Source: Gracilaria caudata (Eukaryota; Rhodophyta; Florideophyceae; Gracilariales; Gracilariaceae). Taken from it: a stretch of DNA of 50,665 nucleotides. The position numbers were made by a program, and so were the translations under genes. The stretch is from NCBI GenBank assembly GCA_030374735.1, contig JASCIV010000087.1:1-50665 (forward strand), given 5' to 3'. Below, piece after piece: positions 38,553 through 47,663 of this stretch (the stretch's first letter is position 1; every line of letters starts with the position of its first letter). The notes below the pieces were generated by a model. The model had not been told where the DNA came from. It made no database searches and saw only the letters and a program-made list of their open reading frames with translations.

Positions 38553-39250
38553 TTCTGAGACTCGTTTGCTACACATTGTACGGTACCATCTCCAACTCAT
38601 TATGAGTACGACTACGAGCTAGTAAGCTAATATGCTCCTCCTCTCGTCTCTTGCCATTCAATGTTTCATTTCGGCACAGTCGCACAATCGCTCAACAGGA
38701 TTAATATTTCGTGAGCACGCTAACATCTTCAAGAATCATATTTTCCCTTTCGGTGGGGGAAACAACTTCAATCCTAGATTGAAGAACCCATAGTGGAAAA
38801 ACAGTTTGGAAGCTGGTTGTCGCCGGGGGAGACTGGGTTGCAAACTTGGCCAGAACAACTTGTGCTGCCGTTGAGACAGGGAGTCCTCAGGGAAAGCGGT
38901 TGGGGAAGCTCATGCACTTGCCTTCGGTATCAGGACAACAACATTTGACAGTTTGATGTGGGCGCATAAGGACTACGAGCCAGAGTAATCCTAGGTAGGT
39001 CAAGGTTTTAAACCGAGAGAGAACTTTGTTTAAAGTTCTACTACAGCTTAGTAATTAGAGGCTGCTGTCCAAAATAAAGAAGAGACACAAGCGATGTAGA
39101 GACAAGTTGATGCCAGAGAAGCTGACGGTGGCGAAAATTTAGACCACTGAAGTGAACAACCTTCGAGTGAAAACACCATTTTGTAACAGCGTCGTGCATC
39201 GAACGGTTTAATGTACACCCAGGAGACAAGCAGAAGTGCTTAGCAAGGTT

Positions 39251-39260
39251 GCGAAGGGTA
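39251..39260 (+). promoter_or_regulatory. Candidate promoter motif GCGAAGGGTA
   Basis: A variant of the recurrent motif, 96 bp before the start codon of the AlkB-like gene. Function is inferred from recurrence. Confidence 0.28.
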
Positions 39261-39355
39261 GAACGACGAGCAAGACAACTTTCTGGCAGAAAGTTGCATG
39301 CCTATCCGATTAAAACGATTTAATTACGAGTGCATGGCGCGCGCCGCTTAATCTT

Positions 39356-40261
39356 ATGCCGCCCACTGATCTCTTTGGCGACAATTCGCTTCACAGACTG
39401 CATTTGTTTCTCCTTGGGGACCAGTCTCCGAACTTGTTTGAGGCCGCCGAGTTCATGGAAAAGCCTCCCAAGAAGGCGTCAAGACGACGACAAACGCCTC
39501 AATTAAATGTGCTCCCAGGACCAGAGGGCGAGCTTCTTCTGCCGCAAAACAGAGGAAAGATAACATACTACAAGCACTTTCTGACAGAAGAAGAAGCGGA
39601 CAATCTTCTTCAAGCAACAGCAAATGCGCGATCTTGGGCACGAACTCCAGTTACATTTTTTGGGAAGCAGGTGCTACAACCAAGAGACACAGCGTTCTTC
39701 GGAACAAAACTTTACACGTACAGCGATGAGCGAAGAGAACCTACAGGCTGGGAAGAGGACCCGCCTGCTTCAAACGCTCTTCATGAGATGGGGAAGCGAA
39801 TTGAAATGCTCCTCGGATTGTCACAGGACTGGTTCAACGTGATTCTCGCTAACCGTTACAAGAATGGACGGGATTTCATGGGCTGGCATTCAGACAATGA
39901 GAGATCGTTAGGAAAAGAACCGATCATAGCTTCCATATCGCTTGGTGCCGAAAGAAGATTCCTGGTGCGTTTGAGGAAAGCATACCAACAAGAACACCCT
40001 CCGGAGAAAATTGAATACACTCTGACCCACGGATCGTTGCTGGTCATGAGCGGCAAGATGCAAAGCTACTATCAACATTCCCTCCCTAAGGTTGCGCTGT
40101 CGAAATGCAACGAGCTAAGACTGAATTTTACGTACCGCCGTGTTGTGAACGAGAATGACCACACCAAGGATCAGCCTGGTGTGGTACGAAAGCACTGCAG
40201 CGAAGAGGCAGACGTATCCCGAAAGAATTGCACGGGCGATTCAAAGCGATTACGAAGGTAG
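39356..40261 (+). CDS. AlkB-type Fe(II)/2-oxoglutarate dioxygenase, ALKBH2/3-like
   Basis: A 301-residue protein. ALKBH2/3 enzymes remove methyl groups from N1-adenine and N3-cytosine in DNA or RNA by oxidation. The iron ligands are visible as His 178 and Asp 180 in GWHSDNE, and His 241 in YYQHSLPK; the 2-oxoglutarate arginines are in RLNFTYRR (255 and 261). PRDTAFFG corresponds to the PR-x-x-x-(W/F)-(Y/F)-G substrate loop of ALKBH2/3. The C-terminal 40 residues are charged and basic, perhaps for nucleic-acid binding or nuclear import. The ATG at 39356 is used; a second one at codon 34 (MEKPPKKASRRR) would still keep the whole domain. It is convergent with the ZIP gene, 142 bp apart. Confidence 0.9.
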   Translation: MPPTDLFGDNSLHRLHLFLLGDQSPNLFEAAEFMEKPPKKASRRRQTPQLNVLPGPEGELLLPQNRGKITYYKHFLTEEEADNLLQATANARSWARTPVTFFGKQVLQPRDTAFFGTKLYTYSDERREPTGWEEDPPASNALHEMGKRIEMLLGLSQDWFNVILANRYKNGRDFMGWHSDNERSLGKEPIIASISLGAERRFLVRLRKAYQQEHPPEKIEYTLTHGSLLVMSGKMQSYYQHSLPKVALSKCNELRLNFTYRRVVNENDHTKDQPGVVRKHCSEEADVSRKNCTGDSKRLRR

Positions 40262-40403
40262 CGAATGACGCTAATGATTCGCTTCTGTAGTATTTGAGTT
40301 TTGATTTTGCCTGCTTGGTACATTAGGATTGCCAAGTGTTTTCGTGTGGTGATTCGATAATCCTTCAAGGGTCTATATCACTGACATGATGTTGGGAAGT
40401 TTC

Positions 40404-41645
40404 CTAAAACTGGAACAACACGAGCGAAATAGCCATGATTAGCATGCCGCCAATGAAGAAGTAGGTGGTTACTTTGTCTTCCAGGTCATAGCGATGAGCG
40501 GTTGGGAGTAATTCCTTAATGGATATATAGATCATCATGCCGGCTACTATTCCGAAAAGGATGCCATAGACCAGTGGAGTAATAACCTTTCTTAAAACCA
40601 CCCATCCCAGAAACGCACCAATAAGCTCAGTCATACCTGACAGGGTTGCCCATATGAATGCTTTAGTTCGAGATCCGGTTGCATAATAAATAGGCATGGC
40701 GACGCATATACCCTCTGGAATGTTATGGATGCCAATGGCAATTGCCACGCTTATTCCGATCGACGGGTCTGCCAGAACAGCGACGAAGGTTGCAAGGCCC
40801 TCAGGGAAGTTCTGATGGGTTTCAACGCCAGGCATTTATAAGACACAAGAGTTAGAGCTGCTGCACAAGGATACGTATATGTGGAGCGGGAAACGTACGT
40901 GAAATGCTAGGGCGATACCTGCAAATATCCCCATCCGTATTAGAGCTTTCGGATCGTGAGAATGAACCTGATATACATTGGCAACCATGAGACCTTCGTG
41001 ACCGACCTGCGGATCAATTTCGACAGGCTCATCTTCAGGCTCAGTAGGGGAGGTGGGTTGAACAACCGGCAAGACAACATCTGAACTCGATAAATCACCG
41101 TCTTGAGGGGAACTAGGTAGAGGTTCATGAATTGAAGGAAGTGAATTGTCAGATGAGGATGGCGTATTTTCGGGGTCACTATCGCTTTGAACAGCTTGTT
41201 TCTTTTGATCACGAGCGGTTTTTCGACGTGATATCATGTCTTCGAAGATATGTAATGCAATATCAAAAAGAAATGTTATCAGGATTCCACCGAAGAAGCA
41301 CAGGGTTGCATACAAATAAGCGAGTCTTGTGGGAAAGAGTGAGGGATATTAGTCACCGGCAAAGTATGGACGCGGAGAAGACTCGGCGATAACGTACTCT
41401 TCTCTGACACAAGCTTCGAAATTAGCAATGGCCTTTCCGGCAAAGATCTCTACGAATGAGACATACACCATAACACCGGCGGCGATCGAGAGACATGCTG
41501 CAAGCAAGAGATTCTTTGACTCACGTTTGTAAGGCATGAAAAAAGCCAGAGCGGCTCCGAGTGTAGTGCTCAAGCCTGCGGCCGTAACAATACCAAAAGC
41601 AAGACCAACATTTCCATTCTGCGTTTCCGCGACACATGTATCCAT
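40404..41645 (-). CDS. ZIP-family (SLC39) metal transporter
   Basis: Three exons on the minus strand, 41645-41398, 41325-40899 and 40811-40404, give 360 residues. Both introns (72 and 87 nt) have GTACGT donors; CTAAT and CTAAC motifs precede the CACAAG and CATCAG acceptors. Phases agree and total coding length is divisible by three. The protein has about eight membrane spans, a long cytosolic Ser/Pro/Asp-rich loop between spans III and IV, and the metal-binding motifs HNFPEG (225-230) and HNIPEG (254-259), the first created exactly by the second splice. It resembles the ZupT/ZTP29 branch. ZIP proteins move zinc or iron into the cytosol. The loop has only a short HSH motif rather than a His-rich tract. 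A TATAAAAGG lies 161 bp upstream. Confidence 0.93.
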
Positions 41646-41805
41646 TGGAATCGGAGGGTCAATCGAAGATTGTCGGCAACTATCTGAGCCGAGAAAGATT
41701 TAGACCGGGCTCACGTTGAGAAACGGAAGATAGGGAGGTGGGATCAGAAGGCAGATGGACTGTGGCTGGAGGATGGGTGTCTGGGAGCTAACCTACTAGA
41801 TCTCT

Positions 41806-41814
41806 CCTTTTATA
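41806..41814 (-). promoter_or_regulatory. TATA box of the ZIP gene, TATAAAAGG
   Basis: Read on the minus strand, TATAAAAGG lies 161 bp upstream of the ZIP start codon and matches the TATAAAAGGGG before the orphan gene. Confidence 0.45.
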
Positions 41815-42190
41815 AACAGCTGTGTGAGTATCAAAGGTAGTTGAGCGCGAAGAGCTGTCATACCCCTCCAGCTTCAATGGTCGTCTGGCGGGCGTGCTTG
41901 TGATAATCGCCAAGGTTCAAGACTAGCGAGCGGCGATTCGGCGGTGACGATTGCTCGGGACTACAGTACATGTGCTGGCAGCACAGTGCTGCACACTCAC
42001 GAGCCGGGATGGGAGGCGGCTTGCGTCAGTTGCGGCAGTGCGGCGGCGATCCGTTTATTGGCAGTTGGCAGATCGTTTGCTTCTTTCGGCAAGTGAACTG
42101 TGTCGGCTGCACGTGTGAGGACAAAACACGGGATTCGCCAGAGCGTCCTTCGTTCCGCTGTTGTTGGGCACAACGGTTGCGCTTGAACAA

Positions 42191-42257
42191 GGGTTATGAC
42201 TCATAAGGGTTATGACTCATAACTTATGAGGGATAGCGTTTGCTAACGCTAGCCCTC
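42191..42257. repeat. 16-bp tandem repeat followed by a 13-bp-stem hairpin
   Basis: GGGTTATGACTCATAA is present twice in tandem (42191-42206, 42207-42222), and its second copy forms a CTCATAA-C-TTATGAG palindrome with the next bases. Directly after it, GAGGGATAGCGTT (42228-42240) and AACGCTAGCCCTC (42245-42257) form a hairpin with a TGCT loop and one mismatch. This could be a transposon end, a transcription terminator or the head of a structured RNA. Confidence 0.7.
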
Positions 42258-43837
42258 GTCGCCCTCTACAACGGTACACGAGCGCATGTGTTGGGGTCTG
42301 GGCTGCTGAAAAGAAAGGGTTTAGTTGTTGACACCCTGCGACGGAATGGGGAATGCACGTGCCAGCCGCGGTAGGTTGTGCGTGACTGGAATATCCCCTT
42401 AGGGCCTGGGAAGTCCGCCCCTGAGGGTTTAGGCCGACACCACGCAGCTCACCATGGGCCCCCAGATAAAAGAGCATGCAAATGCCTTGCGCTGCGTGCT
42501 GGATTTCGTTACCTAGGCCTTGTTACTCGGTGGTGCACGGTAGTAGCGTTCTATCATGATGGTAACAAGGCCCGAGAACCGCGGGGGGCTTTCATTGCTA
42601 GGAAGAGGCCCGCTTGAGGCAAGTGACGTTCTACAAGGGCCCAAGCGGCGAAGTTGACATTTTCTAGCACGCAAAGACTTGCGAGTTTTTGCGCATGAAT
42701 TTCTCGCTTGGAAGCACTGCTTTGCAACGCTTGAACGACGCGGGTACCGTCGTACATTTGAAGACGGGGCCTTACCGTGATCGCACAAATTTGCAATGGG
42801 TTATCTACAAGTTCATTCGATTGTAGACGTGTGAGTTTTGTCGACAACCGAGTTCAGATAAAGTTCGTATGCCCATGCTCTTCGCTCGTGGTCCACTGCA
42901 AGGATTTCTACGCGTTGTGAAGCACATCTCACATTGGTAGAAGGCTATTGTACACACACGCAATTTACAGAGCGCTTGCTCCGGACGAATCTGGAGCTAG
43001 CCTGTAGTGGTTTCCAACCGGAGATATATATACTGGAGTGAAGTGCGTTCATAGGTCAGCCTGAGATTACCATCCGTACTCGGCATGTGAACATGCGGAC
43101 TCATTTGAGTCAAATACTACATGAGCGCCATACTTGAGAGGCCAGAGCAATGTCGCGCGAATTCCAGCGCCTTTCGTGTGCGTTCGCGTCCTTCGCAGGC
43201 TGAGAATCACAGCTTACTTTCGTTACTTAATCCATCACGTCCTATAGCATGGTGATGATATACACATTGAGAAAACAACGTCAAGCGTGACATTCTTACG
43301 ATTAAACGAGTGGTGAAGGTGGTTTGATGCGGTAAGAAGTAAAAGAAACTGTTCTCCGGTCACGGAGACGGAAGGACAGAACAAGATTCTGTGTTCCATG
43401 ATGACGAAGGAACAAGTCGTTTCGTAATGATGAACGAACGAGTCGTTTCGTGTGACGGTCAACTCTGATGCTCCCCTTCTCGATATTGAGTGGAGTCGTC
43501 TCAAGAGCAGCGATTCACGTTTGCAGGAGAAAGCGCGAAGCACAACACGACGTGAACAACTGATGTCAATGGTGAGTGGATTTCGAAGGCTCGTCTCCAC
43601 GGTTTGAGAGTAGAGTGCTGAAGACATGTTGTCCGACCTTGGTCTGCTGCGAGATTACTGTGGTTCATGGTGAAGGTAGACTTCATGCACCGCGCATGCA
43701 GCCCGTCGTGCGCCGCGTGTGGGCGCAACACTGAAGTAATCGATATTCGATGTTACGCAACACTACAAGCGCTGCAACAGCGTCACTCACGGCCAGACAT
43801 TGCGCTTCTTCGATTCGAAAGAATCTGAAGTAGCGTT

Positions 43838-43865
43838 CCTTCGTAGATATGAATACCGAAGGTAC
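43838..43865. promoter_or_regulatory. Paired promoter motif CCTTCGTA / TACCGAAGGTAC
   Basis: Two copies of the recurrent motif in opposite orientations, about 420 bp before the TLDc start codon. The second copy runs into GTACGTACG, which also resembles the GTACGT splice donor used in this genome, so a 5' UTR intron is another reading. Confidence 0.33.
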
Positions 43866-44280
43866 GTACGACGGTGCATCTCCGAGGTTTCACAATTTCT
43901 GTACAGTATGCGCCCATTGCAGATGCCAATCTCGACTCGCCAATCTCTCTTCAACGGGACACCGCCACTTGGACAGCTGGAAACCGTGGACGAACTTCTG
44001 TTGCGTGCAGCTTCGAGAGGCTGGTCACACGAGACATGGAGCACGGACGAACAGGGCCTTGCTGCCACTCGCGAGCGAGAAGAGTTGGGCCCTGAAGTAC
44101 TCCGGTCTGTCTTTCTTCGTCAGAGCGCACTATTGTACATGGACGATTCGCTCACGCCCATTAAGTTGGCCAGCGACATCGCAATGTTTCCATCTGTCTC
44201 TACACGATGAAATAACTCCAATCTCAAGTCTTGAAATTTGCTCGCCCTCTTTTTTTACCTGCTTTCTGCATCTGGTGATT

Positions 44281-45924
44281 ATGTCTTCTCCTTCGACATC
44301 TTCAGCTGCGTTAAAGCATCGGTATGATGCTCTTTCGCATGAGGCTGCTTCACTTTCGTCTGCGTTGGCTCGTCGTCGAGCTGATATAGCTCTCAAACGC
44401 GCGGAGGCTGCCACCATTGCCGTTTCGTTAGAGACCGCCAAGGATGATTTGGATGCCTTGCTTCGAGATGAATCTGCAATACGCTCTTCAGCACCACAAT
44501 CTCCGCGCCAGTCTTCCATGCGCGCTGACTTCTTTCCGGATCCTGGCCTGGTCCGAGCCTTATCGGGTCAGCTTGAGGTAACACAAGATTGGCTTAAATC
44601 TGCCACCGATCGTCGCTCTAAACTTCGTGAGCAACTCAGGGCGCTTCAAAACTCAAAATCGCAAGCACCAAACTCTTTTTCAGAACAAACTGTCCGACCT
44701 GCTTCCTTACCAGCCCATCCGACACAGATCAGTTCTGCCAACGACGAGACGTATCCAGAGTCTCAACCATCACAAGGTGCGCAGCGTGCGCTTTTGGCGA
44801 CCCTCAAACAGGACAGCGAAACACAATCCACTTTCAGACAAGATCATGCCAGAATTTGGCGAGATGTGACCATGCCCAATCTAGCTCTTATCTCACATGA
44901 TCCCCGTCCGCAATCATCAGAACAGGTATCGTTGGGAGTCGTTATCGAACGTATTTTCGAAGGCGTTACATGCTTCACTCCAACGGCGTCCAAATCAGGT
45001 ACTAATGACAATGAAATGAGAATTGAAAGCTCCGAATCAATCGAAAAGCCATCTGAAAATGATATTGAGCTGGTAATACCTCATTTTGCAGCACTGAAGA
45101 CCAGGTCAAAAGAAGACGACTATGATGTCCGAATCATAGCGCCGAAGGTCGCGCTGTCAAAGGTCATCGAAATGGTGTCTGACAATGACATAGCAAAGAG
45201 AGTTCCGAGCTCTCCCTTGCCCAAGCCATTCGTTTCAACCAGTGTTTCTGGCGCGGATGACGATGGGGCTTTGCACGAAGTTGGGGATGTCGCTGATCAG
45301 GAGGACACGGTGCGGTCTGAGAAACGCAAGGAGGCGGTATCCAAGATAGCACAACGTTTATCTCACTCTTCTCACGTACTAACTCCAGAGCATATTATAG
45401 ACATAATCTCACTGGGTGTCCCGACGAGGTTTAAAGAATCTTCACTAGAGCTTGTTTACTCCACTAACTTGCATGGAATATCATTGCACACATTGTATCT
45501 TCGCGCTAAGAATCGATCACCGACAATAATCGTCATCCGGGATACACAAGGAAAAGTGTTTGGATGCTATGGATCGCAACCATGGAAAGCGACTGCAACC
45601 AGATACTATGGTTCGGGAGAAAGCTTCGTTTTTGGCGCTGAAGATGACAACAGTATGAAAGTTTTCAAATGGAGTCGAAGTAATTCCTATTTTCAGTTCA
45701 CTTCAAACACATTCTTGGCACTTGGAGGCGGTGCTGGCAGTCATTTTGCGTTGTGGTTGGATGAAGATCTTTTGATGGGTACTACTGCTAGTTGTGCCAC
45801 GTTCAACAGCCCTCCGTTGACATTGACAACTACATCTGCAGATGAGGAGAAGAGCGCCACGGAGTTCAAGATTGTATCTCTTGAACTATGGGCCTTTGTT
45901 CCGCGCAGAATACATTCCACGTAG
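44281..45924 (+). CDS. TLDc-domain protein (OXR1/NCOA7-like)
   Basis: A 547-residue protein from the ATG at 44281 (MSSPSTSSAALKHRYDALSH). The frame is open 144 codons further upstream, but that part reads like untranslated leader. Residues 11-63 form a coiled coil, the middle is Ser/Gln-rich and disordered, and the TLDc domain fills about 361-547, with TRFKESSLELVYSTNLHGIS, the RDTQGKVFGCYGSQPW strand pair, YYGSGESFVFGAEDD and the late LALGGGAGSHFALWLDEDL. In animals and yeast, TLDc proteins bind and disassemble or regulate the V-ATPase and are linked to oxidative-stress resistance. No LysM or TBC domain is present. The final two strands end close to the C-terminus, as usual for the family. 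Confidence 0.88.
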   Translation: MSSPSTSSAALKHRYDALSHEAASLSSALARRRADIALKRAEAATIAVSLETAKDDLDALLRDESAIRSSAPQSPRQSSMRADFFPDPGLVRALSGQLEVTQDWLKSATDRRSKLREQLRALQNSKSQAPNSFSEQTVRPASLPAHPTQISSANDETYPESQPSQGAQRALLATLKQDSETQSTFRQDHARIWRDVTMPNLALISHDPRPQSSEQVSLGVVIERIFEGVTCFTPTASKSGTNDNEMRIESSESIEKPSENDIELVIPHFAALKTRSKEDDYDVRIIAPKVALSKVIEMVSDNDIAKRVPSSPLPKPFVSTSVSGADDDGALHEVGDVADQEDTVRSEKRKEAVSKIAQRLSHSSHVLTPEHIIDIISLGVPTRFKESSLELVYSTNLHGISLHTLYLRAKNRSPTIIVIRDTQGKVFGCYGSQPWKATATRYYGSGESFVFGAEDDNSMKVFKWSRSNSYFQFTSNTFLALGGGAGSHFALWLDEDLLMGTTASCATFNSPPLTLTTTSADEEKSATEFKIVSLELWAFVPRRIHST

Positions 45925-46338
45925 GGTCGTATCTGGTTTTGTTAAAGACCTATCTGAGCTTAGAATTTGGTCGTGTTTGGGCTGACTTTCGTCTTTTGAT
46001 GAGCATGGCAGTTGTTGCCTTGCATGCAGAAATAGATATACACACTTTGATAGGGTACAAGATCCCGTTAAGCATTCCGAGGAGGTGGTTGACTAATAAA
46101 AGAATATGTATGTACCGATAGAGAGAACTGGTATCAATGAGGGGCTCTTCGCAGCACCAATGCCTACCGAGAGGTCATTTCTTTAACTGTTTGGTTTATT
46201 ACGAAACGAAAATCGGGTCCAGCCCTGAAGTCAAACTTAAGTCTTTGTCATTGTCAGTTATCAAATAAGACACCTGAATATCGGTGCCGAAGGTGTTGAG
46301 TGGTTCACAGTCACGATCACCATACCAATTGAGTTCAG
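45925..46338. other. Intergenic region between convergent genes
   Basis: About 410 bp holding the 3' UTRs of the TLDc gene and KGD4. A CCGAAGGTG core occurs near 46286. Nothing else was seen. Confidence 0.5.
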
Positions 46339-46776
46339 TTACAGAGCTCCACCAAGCTATGAATGTTACCCCGGTGCGTGTTAGAAATATTTATACTGAT
46401 GAAGCACAGCAAAATCCATTTGGAGTGAAGCAAACGTACCATGATTGCGTCCATTTCTTCCTCCGATATCGACGCTCGCTCGGGGGCTTTGTCAAGCCTC
46501 TTAGATGTTCGGATCATTCCAGGAGGCGAGGGAATTTTGTTCGAAGGGGTTGACTGAGCAGTCACTTCTGCCGCTCCAACAGAAGCATCCGATGAGTTGC
46601 GCACTAAAAAAAAGTACGTATGGACTTGTCAGTTTCCTTTCCTGTTATGGATCATGTCTCATATATACGACCGCGAGAAAAGAGAAAGTTCTCCACTTAC
46701 GAGCTGGATGCGGAGCACCAACAGCTCGAGCTTTTTGAATGGCGTATCGAAATCTTATAAGTGGCTGTCTCATCAT
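46339..46776 (-). CDS. KGD4/MRPS36: small subunit of mitochondrial 2-oxoglutarate dehydrogenase
   Basis: A tiny gene whose exons are too short to stand out. Coding exons are 46776-46701, 46603-46440 and 46356-46339, giving 85 residues; a non-coding first exon probably ends at 46847 with a GTGAGT donor. The introns (70, 97 and 83 nt) have GTGAGT, GTAAGT and GTACGT donors. A TACTAAT motif precedes the first acceptor and TTTCTAAC lies in the last intron. Phases match, and the last splice creates EEEMDAIM/LGGAL, the hallmark C-terminus of KGD4. The N-terminus MMRQPLIRFRYAIQKAR has the family's PLI-F basic motif, joined by a Ser/Pro/Thr linker. KGD4 tethers the E3 subunit to the E1-E2 core of 2-oxoglutarate dehydrogenase. 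The assignment rests on both conserved ends together with consistent splicing. Confidence 0.8.
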
Positions 46777-46847
46777 CTGCAGATTAGTAGGAATCGGAGC
46801 CCAAGGGAAGTTCAGGAGTCTTGCGTGCCGCTCACACGTCACTCACC

Positions 46848-47663
46848 ACGATTAATTGGACAGCCCTCGTCCACTGCCTCGATACACGATTGTAGAACGC
46901 TACCTCTGTGCGTCGGCGAGCGAGAAACTGTTATCAAGACGGCACCGGCATAATGATGATGCCCGTCGAGCATTGCTCGAACCTCGAACGTGTATCGTAC
47001 AGTACAGTAAAAGGAGACAGGGCATACTGTAAGATGTTTCAATAACTTCGCAGAACAAACAGATCGAAGCACTAGCCTTACGGTTCGGGCTGTCCGTTGT
47101 TCAACAGTTGAAGTTACGAAGGGTAGCGTTCTACCGTCGGTACCCTTCGTACTTGTCGACCACCCTCGTCATGATCACTTGGGTATCTACCTTCGAAGGT
47201 ACCTTCGTAAACGATATCACACACTGGCACTGCCCGCCAGGCAGGCGCGAATATAGCATCCGGTAATTTGCAGAATCATAGATTACTATTGCTTTCTACT
47301 AGACCCAGAGGCTTCGGAGGAAGTTGACTTTTAAGACAGAATGCGACCACGAAGAACGACAGCACAGTGTTGAATTACACAGTTCGAGTTCCGTCTCTGT
47401 GAGTGATATCCGCAGAACATATGCACCATAATTTGGAGATCAGTTGACAACCCCTGCGTGTCTCGCTCCCTGATGAAAGCGTTTTGTCTCTCAGGTTTAG
47501 ACCGCGAGAAAGTCCTTACTTTACACTGGAACACCAGGGAGGTCGATAGATACTCGTTTAGGACCACCGCGGATCAACAGCACCACACACCCTAGGCGCC
47601 GTCGAACTCACGCAAGCCAACAAGCCCGCACTCTCACAGCGAACCTCATAGATGGCACGAGAA
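46848..47663. other. Intergenic region upstream of KGD4
   Basis: About 820 bp containing the KGD4 leader exon (next to 46848), four promoter-motif copies at 47115-47211, and the 3' UTR of the WD40 gene at the right. No further open frame is convincing. Confidence 0.5.
47115..47211. promoter_or_regulatory. Cluster of four TACGAAGG(G)TA motifs upstream of KGD4
   Basis: TTACGAAGGGTA at 47115 and TACCCTTCGTAC at 47142 form an inverted pair. TACCTTCGAAGGTA (47190), a 14-bp palindrome, runs directly into TACCTTCGTAA at 47201. This is the densest group of the motif in the window and lies about 270-360 bp from the putative end of the first KGD4 exon. Confidence 0.42.

Larger units (their letters stand above)
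38165..39355. other. Intergenic region
   Basis: About 1.2 kb between the orphan gene and the AlkB-like gene. It has a 21-bp AG microsatellite at 38532 and a copy of the upstream motif (GCGAAGGGTA) at 39251. No open frame of note. Confidence 0.5.
41646..44280. other. Long divergent intergenic region
   Basis: About 2.6 kb between the ZIP gene (minus) and the TLDc gene (plus), the longest stretch without a supported gene. It holds the ZIP TATA box, a two-copy 16-bp tandem repeat plus hairpin at 42191-42257, GC-rich self-complementary stretches near 42400-42440, and two promoter-motif copies at 43838-43865. A minus-strand frame at 43235-43627 has an ATG but no recognisable content. A structured non-coding RNA near 42.2-42.5 kb is conceivable but not identified. 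Confidence 0.5.

Noticed and set aside
42360..42620. Possible SRP, RNase P or other structural RNA
   Set aside because: GC-rich self-complementary stretches exist, but none of the conserved core sequences of these RNAs that I know is present.
43235..43627. 130-codon minus-strand frame with an ATG
   Set aside because: Composition is Ser/Arg/Leu-rich with internal local duplications and no domain; probably chance in non-coding DNA.
43849..44280. N-terminal extension of the TLDc protein by 144 residues
   Set aside because: Cys/His/Trp-rich translation with no resemblance to the family; it overlaps the upstream motif and is more likely leader sequence.
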